Positions 22,727-34,172 of a stretch of 64,000 bases of DNA are shown piece by piece. Below the pieces are notes generated by a model. The model did not search any database, was not told where the DNA came from, and saw only the letters and a list, made by a program, of their open reading frames with translations. This DNA comes from Isochrysis galbana (lineage: Eukaryota > Haptophyta > Isochrysidales > Isochrysidaceae). The position numbers were made by a program, and so were the translations under genes. The stretch covers positions 1,866,091-1,930,090 of the forward strand of contig CM030945.1 in assembly GCA_018136815.1 (NCBI GenBank), in the 5' to 3' direction. Positions within the stretch are counted from its first letter, which is position 1. Each line of letters begins with the position of its first letter.

Positions 22727-23602
22727 TAATAAATAAAATAATTAATGTTATATCCTAGCCAACCCCACTAGCTAATTGGACACAACTTTTCCGTCCCGGA
22801 ATCCCGCCATGCCTGACGAGCCAGGTGTCCGAGTGCTACCGGGGGGAGGGGGCACCTCCCCCTCCCCCCGATATTCGTCCTCCCCCCAGTGCACGCACCG
22901 ACCCCGCGCACCCCAGCACGTCCTCTCCTCGAGTCCACGCTGGGGGAAAACCCCTTTCGGGTAAAAACAACGCAGGGGGGGGGGGCACTCATGAATAGGA
23001 GCCCAGAAACACTAATCTCTCCTCGCAAGAGCGAGTGGCCGCGGCGAGCCGCGGCCCTTCCCTCCTGGTTCTGGCGCCCCCGTCTTCTCTTACCCAAACA
23101 GGGCGAGAAGACACGTAAACGCCGGAGGGGGGAGCTGCCACTCCCCCCTCCCCTCCCTCTTCCCTTTTCCTCCTCTCTTCCCTGCGGCGGGGGCCCATGG
23201 CGCGCGCCTGCGGCCCCTCTTCAGGTCCCCAGGAGGCCAGCAGGGGCCTGGGAGCGCAGCTCAGGGGGCAGGTGAGGCTGGGGCATGGCCCTGGCCCCTC
23301 CTGCCTCTCCATCGCTGGCTCTCGAGCCCCTGCCAGTCGACTGGAGCTGGCTGGGGGGTCCTGATCAGGGGGGCCCAGGGGGAGGAGGGGCTGGTCAGAG
23401 GGATGGGCTGGCCACGACAGGCCAGGGCGGGCGAATCAGGCGTGCCTGTGGGGAGAGGGATGGGTCAGCATGGCCGTGTGCTCCTGGCAAGCCATCAGGC
23501 ATGCCAGGAGAGTGGGTGGTTCCTCCCCCATGGCGGGGGAGGAGTGGAGAGAGGGGGGGGGCTCGTGCCCCGCCATGGGTGAACTAAGTATAAACTTAGT
23601 TG
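22727..23602 (-). mobile_element. Complete short non-autonomous LINE-like element with TSD
   Basis: It is flanked by a 17-bp direct repeat, CGGGCGTTTACGGGAGA, at 22710-22726 and 23603-23619, a target-site duplication. The 5' end (right) is a perfect hairpin of AACTAAGT and ACTTAGTT with a four-base loop (23582-23601). Next, on the minus strand, come CACCC, an ATG and a GC hairpin (GGGGC, ACGA, GCCCC). A short frame (MAGHEPPPSLHSSPAMGEEP...) is closely related to the start of the element at 57578. The 3' end is an A/T-rich run of TTTAT-like units, not the AAAAGG-poly(T) of the other copies. No ORF2 motif is present. At 876 bp it looks like a parasite of the larger elements, or an internally deleted one. 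Confidence 0.8.
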
Positions 23603-23619
23603 CGGGCGTTTACGGGAGA

Positions 23620-25254
23620 ATCAAGTGTTTTATTTTCGTTGATCCTATCATTAAAATACGTTTGTTTTGACCTCTATTATCACGGTCATATAGGCCTGAT
23701 ATGACCGTTGGTCGCTCACATGACATCGCACGGGCCATGCTACGCACAAACATCACAAGTATGTGACGCTCGACGCCATTGATGCAAAATTTTGATCGAT
23801 CGGTATTGCGGCAGATCACCGTCGCCGTCGCGCAACGCGCAACGCAAACTCCAGACGCTGAAGGTGATCACGCACACGCGCACACTGGCAACGTCATTAC
23901 AGGGCGTGCAATCTGGCACACAACCAGCGGGATAGCGGGATTGTAATGTGCGCTGCAACTACGCTGGGTGCCGCCGCGACCCGATCGCTTGGGGTCTCCG
24001 CAAGGATACCAATTATGGAATCGCTCGGCGCGCTCGCCAGGCGCCCGAGCACTTGCTGACCCCACGGCCCACGGCTGTCGGGCGCTGTTAAGTGGGTTGT
24101 CAGGGCAAACCTGGGCACCCAAAGCAGGGAGATGATAGGGGAGACTCTCAGGGGGAGGGGGGCGGACCGTGGCGAGGCTTTGGCCGTTGATAATGAGGCG
24201 GCAATGAGGCTAACATTTTCCGTTGTCTTCCCCCCCCCTCCGAAGACTACACGGTAGTCTTTAAGACTACGCGTTTGCGCAACCGCAAGCCTCCCTCGCG
24301 CCCAGAGATGCCTAAACAAAGGGCACTAACTACACTGTGCAGGCCCGCGACAAGGCCGACGATCTTCGAGAGCGAGAGCGAGCTCGCCGCGCATCACTTG
24401 AGGCATGCCATCTAGTGTGCTCTTGTCAACTTGTTCCGTGCGCTGGGAATGGGTTCCTTTGTTCCTTTGTTGTGATACTTGTGGCAATCTCAAGAAGGGA
24501 GTGTGCAAGAAGCAAGAAGAGGGGATGTGTGCAGCTTTGAGCTTTGGAGGCTTGCAGCTCGTGTGGATGTTGGGTGTCAAAGCGCGTTGAGTGACTCAGA
24601 GCCCGTTCTCGATGTCGGGGCTGATGCACGAGGCTCCACACATATCCAAAAAATACATTGCGAGTCACAACGAGCTTCAACTGAAAAAATAAGCACATGT
24701 CGGCCAAGCTCTCTACATGAGGAGGCTTTCGTGCAGTTTGAGCACGGCTTCTAGAAACCAAAGGGTAAGATTTTATAGTGCCTAATAGAAATGGGGCCGA
24801 TCCAAGAAGCTCATGCCTCTATTGTGCAACCGTTGTGCTAACCATCTTGAAGAGTTGTGAGTAGCGCTTCGAGTTAGCTAGCATCCTTGGCTACACACAC
24901 CGGACGACGAAGATAGTCTGGAGATTCAAGCCACTGTTAGTATAAAAGTCCCTGATTTTCCCAGGCAACCACACCCGACACCCGACTACAGCGGAGACAT
25001 GCACAGCACGACAGCAAGCTGATAGCAAGCACATGGGGAGCACAAACATAGTACACCTTAGCAGGCGTAGCCCCCCAACACTAAGCCACTAAGCCACTAA
25101 GCCTCCCATGGCCCATGGCCCCCATGGCCCCCATCCCCCATCGCACTCTAGGACTCTAGGTGCTCGGTGCTCGGTGCTGCCTCTCGCCATCGCCTATACC
25201 TGTAGTGCCTGTACCCTGTACTTGTACCTGCCTGTGACCTGTGAGCTGTGAGAT
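23620..25254. other. Long intergenic stretch, no gene established
   Basis: It contains a perfect 10-bp inverted repeat (ACGGTCATAT, 7-base spacer, ATATGACCGT) at 23682-23708. A short charged frame with exon-like borders (about 24343-24420, DKADDLRERERARRASLEAC) cannot be placed in any gene. A partial match to the dispersed 120-bp repeat lies at 24870-24905, followed by a TATAAAAG at about 24942. The last 150 bases are short tandem phrases (GTGCTCGGTGCTCGG, CTGTACCCTGTACTTGTACC). The right end is the 5' flank of APC5. Confidence 0.5.
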
Positions 25255-25274
25255 TAGGGGTTAGGGGTTAGGGG
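25255..25274 (+). repeat. Telomere-like TTAGGGG triplet
   Basis: Three consecutive TTAGGGG-type units (TTAGGGGTTAGGGGTTAGGG) occur in the 5' flank of the APC5 gene. The run is too short to be a chromosome end. Confidence 0.6.
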
Positions 25275-25589
25275 GCCTGAGAGTCTGAGTGAAGGGTGAA
25301 GGACGACAGGATGACCTTTTAAGTTTTATGAACAGGGGGGAGGACTGGATTGAGAGCACTCGGGGTCGGCTCTCGAGGGAGCACAGGCGTCGACAGAGGG
25401 CAACGAGCAACGAGGGTACGAGTGTGCCGAGGAAGCAGAGCACGCGGGGATCGGACCCTCCCTGGCTTCCCCCCGCCGGTACATTCTTCTCGCAATGGTT
25501 TTTTTGTTGTTGTTTTTTTCTGCCGCTCCCGTGCTGAGCGCAGCCCATTCTCCCGCGCTCGCTGGGGCTGCGGGCAACGGAGAGGCAGG

Positions 25590-25910
25590 CAGAGGGCGAG
25601 AGGGAAAGAGGGCGAGGAGAAAGAGCGATCGAGCGAGCGTCTAGCAGGAGAGAGAGCGAGAGAGAGAGCGAGAGAGAGCGAGCGAGCGGGCGAGCGAGCG
25701 AGGAGGGGAGGGAGGGAGGGAAGGAGGGAGGGAAGGAGGGACGAGAGAGAGAGAAAGAGGGAGGGAGGGCAGGAGGGAGGGAGGGAGGGAGGGAGGGAGG
25801 AGGGCGAGGGGAGGGAGGGAGGAAGGGAGAGGGAGGGAGGGAGGCGGGTTGAGAGAGAAGAGAGACGAATAAACCGACGGGCAGGGGGTGAGGGGTGAAG
25901 GGGGGAGGGG
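25590..25910 (+). repeat. Polypurine (GA)/(GGGA)n tract upstream of APC5
   Basis: About 320 bases of almost pure G and A, including GAGAGAGCGAGAGAGAG and repeated GGGAGGGAGGGAGG, ending about 20 bases before the APC5 start codon. It resembles GAGA-type promoter tracts. Open frames on either strand here are artefacts. Confidence 0.9.
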
Positions 25911-25933
25911 GACTGGCGCCAACTGAGCGCATC

Positions 25934-28900
25934 ATGACACCCGAGAGCGCGACACTCGCCATGGCGGCGAACACGCTCACGCCACGGACGCTCGCGCTCG
26001 GCCGGCTCATCTTCCTCTGCGTGACCGATGAGGCGCTCGGTCGGATGACGAGGCACAGGCTGACACTTCTTCTCCTACACCTCGTGACCGGCGCGGGTGG
26101 TGCGACCTCTGCGCTCGAGCCGCCGCTCGGAGAGCTTCTTTCGCAGCTGGCCAACGAGGCAAACATGGCACCGGAATGGGTCAGCCAGTTTGAGCACGAG
26201 ATGCGTGAGATAGTCATCGAGTCTGACGACGTGTGGAACCTCGTCGTCGATCTCTATGCCCTCACGCAGCCGAGCGCCGACCCGGACGCTCACGCCGATG
26301 CACCCATGTTGCTGGCGCGCATAGAGCCCTCCTCCGTCTTTGGCCTTTTTGCTCGGCGCGTGCGTGTATCGTTCGAGCTCGCTTCATTCGAGCAGCTCTG
26401 CTCTGCCACGACTCATCTACGTGCCTGGCTCTCGCCAAGTGTTCTTCGGACGCCAGCCGAGTTGGTCCTCAGCCAGCCTGGCGATAAGCCACGCTGCTCC
26501 CTCGTAGGGGAATTGCCACCTGGAGCACAAGTGCTGCCGCGCACGCAACTTAAGGAGCTCATCAGCCTTCGTGTCGCCCAGATGGAGCAGGTACGGGGAC
26601 CCTCACGTCTCCCTCTCTGACAGGCCACACAGCATAAGACTCCGCCACTTTGGTTGGTGTCTCATCTCTCGTGCTCACTTCAACCCCCTCCCGCGTCCTC
26701 CGGTTGATGCATAGGGGCTCCCGCTTGCTCTAGGCACTACCACCGTGTCCGCTAGGATGGGCATGGATAGTGACGATGTACCACCGATGCACTCAAATGG
26801 AGACTCCATCGCACCGGCGGCGCTGCAGGCTAGCTGTGCCTCAGACGCTGCTAGGGGCGTCATCGATGATGCTATGGAAGCACAACTATTCCGCTCTGTG
26901 AAGGAGCTGGAGGCCCTTGCGCCCGAAGTGTCACAGGTGCTGATAGCACGCCCTCGCCCAAGCTGAGGTGGGATCCCTGTGGTTTGGGCCAGAGCCAGCC
27001 AATTGGGTAGAAAATGGAGCCTTGCACCGCGCCCAGCACTCTTGCGCCTACTACTGCCCTTAACAGGTCTCTCATCTCCAGTCACTCTTCCACACCCAAG
27101 CACGAGATCTGCCATCAGCTCTTGAGTCATTCCATCGCTACCATGACTGCTGTGGCGTGGCAGCCACCTTACCGCCAGCTTCAGTCGCAGCCGCTGCCGC
27201 CGATACACAGCCGGGCGGAGTATCTCCTCAGCGAGATCCGGACGGCAGTAACGTTGTTGGTGGAGTTGTTGGGGCTGGGAGCACCAGCGAGCCGGCGGTT
27301 AGGACGGCTGGTCAGCGCGTAACGCGTCGGTCGGTGATGCAATGGGCAGATTTAAACCTGGGACGACTCTTGTTGGGCTTTGGCCATCGTGAGCAGGCGC
27401 TTACAGCATTGCATGAGGCGGTGAAGTTGGCACAACAAGTCGAGGATAACGTGTGCTTCGCCCACACGATGTTGTGGCTGGCACATGCACATGACGGAAT
27501 GGGTGAGCGCTCGTCCCCACCCACCTTGGGAGCACCGTTGACCTCCGTCTGATGATCAATCTTTAGCCCTTCCTTCCTGCCCCTCCCACATCCGTCCCCG
27601 CCAGGCGCCAATGTGTGGGGCCAGCTCACAACCCCACAGAAACGTTCTCTACGGCACGAAGCTACGCGCTCCTCGCTGTTGCAAAAGTGCCTGGCGCGGT
27701 CGCACGAGTTGAAACTTCCTGAAGTGGCAGCTCTAGCTTCGGCTGCCCTTGCGCTGCACATCACCATTGAGGCTGGAGCTGCGCCTGAGACGGCTGCGTC
27801 CACTGACAGCACCTCCGCCGCCGCCGCCGCCGCCGCTGTCACCACAACGTCATCCTCCGGCTCTCGCGGGGGTGGTGAGGGCTCCCTCCGGGCCCCTTGC
27901 TTGCCACCCGCGCCTCTCGGCTCGGTCAACGCTAGACCAACGCTCCCACGATCATTCCCGCCCCCATTGCGAGCATGGGAAGCTATGCGATGCGGTGCCG
28001 ATGGGGTGAGCGCTTCAGCTCAGCTGATCAGGTCATGCGCTTGGGAGCGTTTCGGTGACTTCCGCTTGGCGGCCTTACATGCGACTTTGCAACTAAGGCT
28101 GTATCATCCTCCAACAGTCACCGCCGTTGGCGACAGGAGGGGGAAAGAAAGCCAGGGTGGCCTCGCCAAACGGCCCTCCCAGACAGCGCCAGGACCTGTG
28201 GGTATCCACGCCTGGGCGGGGACGGCAACGCAGCACGATAGGCTGTTGGCGGCGTGCAAGCTCGCCAGTCTCCTCTTCAGATCAGAGGGGGAGGTGAGCC
28301 CGAGCCTTTTAGTCACTAGAAGCGGTACGTTTCATAGATGCGGAGGCACAGCGTGCTTACCTGCGTGTGCCTTGATGCGCGCGACTGTCGGCAGGGTTCG
28401 CACTTCCCAGCAGCACCGCCACGAAGCGACTCGCATATCAACACCCTCGTCGGGGCCGAGATTGACCTCCCCCGCCTAGACCGTCCCATGATTGCTGCCC
28501 TTTCCGTGCCAATCCAGGCGGTTGCCCTTCGTCGGCTCCTTCCCCTCCGTAGCTTGTGCACCTTCGGGACTGCTCGATCCACGTGGCTCACTCACACCGC
28601 CGACATCCTTCTCCGCGGCGCCCTGCTCCGCGGAGAACGCTGCGCGGCCGCACAACTGCTGCAAGAGTACACATCTCTACTGGCGGCGACCGATGGGCCG
28701 TCGGACGCCGCGTGGGCAGCGGAGCTAGAGCTGCTCATCCAAGACGGTGCGCCAACCCCAACACATTGCCGCTCCTCGGAAGCCCTATACAGCGGTTTTG
28801 AAGAGAAACTAGTGAGACTTTGAAGTCCAGCTTGATAATGGCGAGTGGTCCACGTCCGAGCCCTGCACGAGCGTTGCGCCCTTCCCTCCGCCGTAAGCAC

Positions 28901-29960
28901 GAGAGCAAGAACTGCCTTTGCTCACCGTGCGCACCCCCGATTGAGATGTTGATAGGCAAGCTTCTGGAGGCTGTCACTCGCTCTGAAGAGCTGCAGCGCA
29001 CTACTCCGACTGGCAGGGGCGCGGGAAGCTCCGCACCTCAGGCAAGCATGGCCAAGAGCCACGGCTGCGACCGATGCACACTGCCGCCCAGCTGCAACAT
29101 CTCTACGCAGTGCTCTACACAAGCGCGCATTAGCACTTGACAATGGTCTGAACCTTCAAAGCCTCGCAGCCGCAATGTAAAACACCGCGACCCCGTTCTA
29201 TATAGGTTGCATGTCTTCTCGCTCAGGCGAAGGCGCATTATCTTGGTGGCACTCCTGTCAACGCCATCACCCCTGCACTCGCGGCTCTTGCACTGAGCGA
29301 AAGTCGAGGCCTTCGTGCTCATGCGGCCGCAGCTGCCTTGGTAAGCTTGTCTGGCATCGCACGAAAGGCTGTCCATTTTGAGGGCCTGCAGATTCTATGA
29401 AGACCATGTTTGGCTTGTTAGCTCAATCTTTACCTCTGGCATGTGGTCCCCACTTCTCGCAGGCATTGGTTGGTTCGCAGCTTGAGCTTGATCCGACAAA
29501 GGCCTTATCTTTGCTGCAAAAGCATCATTCTCACTTGATGCATCATGGCACTCCTCACGATGTGGCCACACTGCAGCTCCTCTCCGCTCGGTGCCGTCTC
29601 GCGTCGCTGATGCCCTTTTCCCCTGCCAATCCGCCAACATCACAAGCGCTTCAAGCCCATACGCTGCCGACACTCAACGAGGCCCTTCGCGGCTACGGGC
29701 GCATAGGCGCCCACACCGAGGCGGCCGAGGCAGCCTATTTGATCTCCCGCGCGTTGCATTCCTTGGGGGACGTTGCCGGCCGAGACGCTGCAGCCGCGCT
29801 CTTCGTGGAGGCGGAGGCCGCAGCAGCAAGAGCAGCAGCTCGACCGGCAGGTGCTCGTACACGATTCGCACAGCCTGGGGCAATAGAGGCTCACTTGACA
29901 GAACTGGAGGGCATCGAGAGGGAGGCAGCCACCATGTATTCGCCCAAGAGCGAGGCATAG
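25934..29960 (+). CDS. ANAPC5: Anaphase-promoting complex subunit 5 (APC5)
   Basis: APC5 is a TPR scaffold subunit of the APC/C ubiquitin ligase, which drives mitotic exit. Exon 1 (25934-26590) encodes the N-terminal helical domain, with the APC5-like phrase PSSVFGLFARRVRVSFELASF and a closing QLKELISLRVAQMEQ. Exon 2 (about 26716-26937) ends EALAPEVSQ. Exon 3 (about 27067-27502) carries the hallmark HLQSLFHTQARDLPSALESFHRYHD. It also carries the TPR pair around DLNLGRLLLGFGHREQALTALHEAV-KLAQQVEDNVCFAHTMLWLAHAHD. Later exons add further TPR-like helices (about 27604-28290, 28395-28745, 29040-29165, 29230-29340, 29461-29960), ending SPKSEA and a stop. Joins are GT-AG. Ala/Ser/Pro-rich inserts (27790-27900, 28120-28210) are lineage-specific. 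Borders of the 28.7-29.2 kb exons are uncertain. A GA tract abuts the start. Confidence 0.88.
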
Positions 29961-30148
29961 CGAGATTTGGGGATCGTCAGGTTGTGACATCGCAGGCAAG
30001 AGCAAGCACGGAGTGTTAAAGCTGCAGTTGTGGCTCGACTAGGAACGGAGTAGTACCTTCTCATGTTGACACTCATAACACTATGAGAGGGGGGGGGGGG
30101 CAGCTACTCACGAGAAATTTCATTTTCATGTTGACGAAAGATCAGAAC
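29961..30148. other. 3' flank of APC5
   Basis: Contains a run of G near 30090 and two copies of CATGTTGAC (30062, 30128). Nothing else is recognised. Confidence 0.4.
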
Positions 30149-30670
30149 AACTAACTTTATAGTCAGTTGCCATGGAGCGCGCCGTCGCTCCCCTCCTCTC
30201 CTTCGGCCCCCCCCGCCGAGGGCGGCTCCCCAGCCCCCATGGAGCAGTCGCTGTCGAAGCGACCGCGTCCGCCATCTGAGGCCGAGCAGGTGCGTGCGAC
30301 TCCGGTCGCACCACACGGCCCGTGGCCCCGGCCACACCACACAAGGCAGCCATGCTGGTCCCCCCCCTGGGGGCTGCAGGCTGCATACCACAGCACACGC
30401 AGGACAAGACCAAACAGCCAATCCTCCAATGGGCATGCCTTATGGCAGAGGCCCCTCCCGCCCTAGCGACGGCCTTGGCAGCGCAGCCCAAGGTCTGACA
30501 GCGTGGCCCAAGGTCAGGCGGCGCCCTCATGGGCACAAACAATTGACAAGTCTCCTCAACTTTACGCACATCACAAAACTCTGGAGCACCAAAGCAAGAC
30601 AGACAACACGCACAGCCAGCGGCTCTACAACTTATCCTACAAAGCCTCACCCCATATGCTCTAGCAAACC
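30149..30670 (+). mobile_element. LINE 5' fragment (MERAVAP subfamily)
   Basis: It begins with the hairpin CAACTAAC, six-base loop, GTCAGTTG (30149-30170, one mismatch). Then come CC and the ATG at 30172, with a second hairpin (GGAGCG, CGCCGT, CGCTCC). The coding start (MERAVAPLLSFGPP, then PMEQSLSKRPRPPSEAEQV) is closely related to the complete copy starting at 39288 (MERGAAPHLSFGPP, PMELSLAKRPRPPAEAEQV), with a frame change between the two parts. It loses similarity before 30670, where another 5' end follows. No 3' end was found. Confidence 0.65.
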
Positions 30671-30675
30671 CTCGA

Positions 30676-31075
30676 ACTATCAGTACACTGATAGGGTCAT
30701 GGAGCGCGCGTCGCCTCCCTCCCCTGCTGCCGCTGCCCTCGCCGCGATGGACGAAGCAATGATGGACACGCCGCTGTGGCCGAAGCGACCGCGCCAGGAC
30801 GACCCCCCCAGCCAGGTGGGCACAAGAGCCGCCGCGACACCCCCCACACCACCACGAACAGCGTGCATAAGGCCGCCATGCTGACAGCCATGCTGCAGCA
30901 CAACACACACAGCACCTTACACAGCCACAACCAGCACACCTCACAGACGGGACGCTCCACTAGGGGAGGCCTCCGGGCCCGGCCCCCACACCCACACAGC
31001 CGCGATACCGCCCTCGTGCCCAGGCACGAGGGACGAGGGGCTGGCCCGGCACAATCAGAGACATAGCTCTCCAAA
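30676..31075 (+). mobile_element. LINE 5' fragment (MERASPP), left arm of inverted pair, interrupted
   Basis: A perfect hairpin (CTATCAGT-AC-ACTGATAG, 30677-30694) precedes GGGTC and the ATG at 30699. The frame MERASPPSPAAAALAAMDEAMMDTPL continues to about 31050. It is nearly the same as the minus-strand copy starting at 34150. Its continuation lies beyond an inserted element, from 33254 to about 33430, where the same coding phrase (LVTKTQC-type) resumes. Confidence 0.72.
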
Positions 31076-33235
31076 AAAAAAATCTTAAAAAACTAGCCGC
31101 TGCATGCACGGCGTGGGGCAGATTGCTAGTGCTACTCCTAACTACCCTCCCTTTCCTATCACACCCCTTCCCCCCCCCCCCCCGTTTCCTTTCCTAGCAA
31201 ATGGAGGGGGGGGGAGGCCGCGCGCGCTGCTTCGACCAGGGGCGTGAGATAGAGGGGGTAAGAGTGAGTGGAGTCCTTGTTTGGGTATGTTTTCCCGCCC
31301 CCTTGGGGGTCGGTCCTCTGAAGAAACCTTTTTCCTAGTTCAGGGGGTTCATGTTATATTTCTGATGCCTAGTTCGGTCGCTATTCGCGCCAAATCGATT
31401 GAGATCTCCAGGTTGAAATCTTTATCTACGGAGTACAGCGGGGAGATCATTTTGCGCAGGTGTTTGTTGCTCGGGGCGTGTATTCCAAGTCTTTCTCTCT
31501 GAGCTTTGAGGCGCTGGAAGAAACCTACCTTCGCCTTGACCAGCCAGTGGAACCTCGAGAATACGGCCCTTAGGATGGCTTTCGTCGATCTCGCCTCGGC
31601 GTTGCCGTAGTGTACGTTGTAAAAGTCCGTCAGTATGTATCTCCATGCCAAGATACCTAGATATCCCGAGGAGGGGTGCGGTCTGTCGACCTGGTAACAG
31701 AACAGCCGCTGCTCCGTCACGTGTTGCAGTGGGTTTCGTGCATTGAAAAGTCGCTCAATGTATGCGAAAATCGGTTCTGTCGCGCGACAGTGCGCTAGGT
31801 GTGTGGACGACTCGGGGGCTTCCCCACAGAAGCGGCAAGTTGGGTCGCCAGCGAATCTGTTGGCCGTTGCGATCCGTCTATGAAGTATATGTTTAAAGTG
31901 TAAGTATGAGTCCCGAGGTGTTAAAAAGTTATATTTGTATAGTTGAGATATCTGCTTCCACTTCTCTTTTAAGACGGGGAGTCTCTCCTCCCATCGGACA
32001 GTCGCTTTTTGTCGCCTGCTTTTCTTGCCCGCGAGGTAGGCGCTCGTTAGCGCCTTGACGTCGCATTCCTCGAGCGTCTTCCGCGTGCCTTTCAGCGTGT
32101 ATTCTTGGGGTAGCGGGTAGGCTGTGTCAGCCGGTCCGTCATATGCTCTGCCCCATTTGAGCGGGGTCCGCAATTCGGAGGGAAACGGCTGAGGATGAGC
32201 TATGTCGTAGATATGGGGCTCCCCCATTACATTTAGACGCACGTCATAGTATACGCCCCTTTTAAGAAGGTAGTGTCTACCCGTATCATTTGCTCGTATG
32301 TCTCCCAGGCTATAGGCGTCCGGGTTTTCTGGCGGCTCGAGGCCTTCCTCTTCCCTCATAGGTCGGGGCCCCTTGGCTGTCCCCCTTAGCAATTCCATGT
32401 ATGTGGTGGTGGGTTTCGCGAGCGCTCCGGCCGCCCAGTTTACTATTCTGTCCCATGATCGCAGGAATGGTGTGACCGCCAAATAGTTCCTCCTATGGCG
32501 GATCCATGCTGAGTCAGGGGGCAAATAGGCAGCGCATTCGTCTTTAGTACTCTTGATATCCTTTTTGTCTTCAGCTAGCTGGGCTAGCTGTATGAAAAAA
32601 GGAGTGCCTTCGGGTTCTTCCTCTTCATCCAGAGGGGGTGGTGCGAGTTGGGTGGTGGTGTCCACCATCGGCTTTGGATCCGACTGGGGGTCGGCTCGCT
32701 TGCGCGAGGGTTGTTGGGGTTGTGGGGCTTGCTGCATCTGGGCCAGCTGTGCTGGGCCCTTTCCTTTGGGTCCATGCTGGGCGGCTTCTGCGTATGACTT
32801 TTGTGGTGGGGTTGGTTGTTGGTTTGAGAGCGCAAATGCTCCCATGATGGATTGTTGTGTCAAGTGCCCGCCCCCGAGGGGTGCACTGATGGTAGGAGTT
32901 GCCACCATGGGGGTGGCAGCAGTGCTGCCAGCCCCCATGGCCCATGGGGAGTCCTTGGTAGGGTGGCGAAGCGAGGGAGGCGGGAGGCAGGGCATTGCCC
33001 TGGCTTTGGTCTGCAGCTGGGAACACGACCCTGCCTGCTCCCTGGCTGTGTGGCTGTTTGGGAGGCGAGGGCAGTGGCGCCATGTCGACGTCCTGGTCAG
33101 GTGGGGCTGAGGGTTGAGCGCGCTTGGGCTCCGGCGGTTTGGGGCGGCTCCGTTGGGGCGTCGTGGCGGCGGGGGGCTGGGAGGTGGGAGCGGTCGGCGC
33201 GCGCTCCATCGCTAAAACTATAACGATAGTTTATC
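31076..33235 (-). mobile_element. Internally deleted LINE with intact 548-codon fused frame and TSD
   Basis: It is bounded by the 18-bp duplication GAGACATAGCTCTCCAAA (31058-31075 and 33236-33253). The 5' end (right) has a hairpin of AAACTAT and ATAGTTT with loop CGTT (33215-33232). The ATG at 33209 and a second hairpin (GGAGCG...CGCTCC) follow. The first frame (33209-32625, MERAPTAPTSQ...) overlaps a second frame (32995-31349) of 548 codons. The second carries ORF1-like Pro/Gln-rich sequence with QKSYAEAAQHG, an acidic patch (DEEEEPEG), then the ORF2 C-terminal region. That region has LHFKHILHRRIATANRF, a CCHC-type zinc knuckle (C-x2-C-x7-H-x4-C) and LAWRYILTDFYNV. Endonuclease and reverse transcriptase are deleted, yet the joined frame is open. 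The 3' end is TTTTTTAAGA plus poly(T) on the sense strand. Confidence 0.85.
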
Positions 33236-33253
33236 GAGACATAGCTCTCCAAA

Positions 33254-33430
33254 GGGCTTGTCACAAAAACGCAATGCAAACTCCATTGTGCAAGGTAGGT
33301 CCCCCGAGAAGGGGGTCAAAGACAGAAACGACCGATCAACGGGGAAGAGGCCCCGGGGAGACGCGAAGGGGCAAGGCTCATGCCGCCCCCGGGACACATG
33401 CACGATAGCCCCAACCTCAACCCTCTGGCC
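33254..33430 (+). mobile_element. Continuation of the left-arm LINE fragment after the insertion
   Basis: It resumes at GGGCTTGTCACAAAAACGC, exactly matching the order in the opposite-strand copy at 33625-33805, and carries a frame MSQKRNANSIVQGRSPEKG. It ends where the two arms diverge, around 33430. Confidence 0.7.
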
Positions 33431-33599
33431 TCTGGCTCTAAATCTTCGTCGGTGAGTGCCACATGTGTAGCGAGGGTGAGGAGCGGGAGAGTTGAGTCCT
33501 TTCCTGGGTTCAACGTGTTTAGATATGTCGCGCTCGCCGCATTCGATTGCGCAAAGTCCCCCTCAAGGGGGATTGTGTGGTACGATGTGAATGTTTGTG

Positions 33600-34172
33600 G
33601 CTGTCTGTGGAGCTGAGGCCAGGTGGTTGAGGTTGGTGCTATCGTGCATGTGTCCCGGAGGCGGCTTGAGCCTTGCCCCTTCGCGTCTCCCCGGGGCCTC
33701 TTCCCCGTTGATCGGTCGTTATTGTCTTTGACCCCCTTCTCGGGGGACCTACCTTGCACAATGCAGTTAGCATTGCGTTTTTGTGACAAGCCCTTTGGAG
33801 AGCTGTGTCTCTGATTGTGCCGGGCCAGGCACGAGGGCGGTATCGCGGCTGTGTGGGTGTGGGGGCCGGGCCCGGAGGCCTCCCCTAGTGGAGCGTCCCG
33901 TCTGTGAGGTGTGCTGGTTGTGGCTGTGTAAGGTGCTGTGTGTGTTGTGCTGCAGCATGGCTGTCAGCATGGCGGCCTTGTGCACGCTGTTCGTGGTGGT
34001 GTGGGGGTGTGTCGCGGCGGCTCTTGTGCCCACCTGGCTGGGGGGGTCGTCCTGGCGCGGTCGCTTCGGCGACAGCGGCGTGTCCATCATTGCTTCGTCC
34101 ATCGCGGCGAGGGCAGCGGCAGCGAGGGAGGGAGGCGGCGCGCGCTCCATGACCCTATAAGTTTACTGATAG
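33600..34172 (-). mobile_element. LINE 5' fragment, right arm of the inverted pair
   Basis: On the minus strand it starts with a hairpin (CTATCAGT, AA, ACTTATAG, one mismatch; 34155-34172), GGGTC and the ATG at 34150. It encodes MERAPPPSLAAAALAAMDEAMMDTPL and continues through GPAQSETQLSKGLVTKTQC. It mirrors 30676-31075 plus 33254-33430 with a few differences. The centre between the arms, about 33430-33600, is not palindromic and holds no known domain. Confidence 0.72.

Noticed and set aside
25255-25274. Chromosome end or telomere
   Set aside because: Only three TTAGGGG-like units, with host genes on both sides.
25261-26217. Minus-strand open frame of about 318 codons opposite the APC5 start
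   Set aside because: It is the shadow of the GA tract and APC5 exon 1, with poly-Ser/Pro content and no domain.
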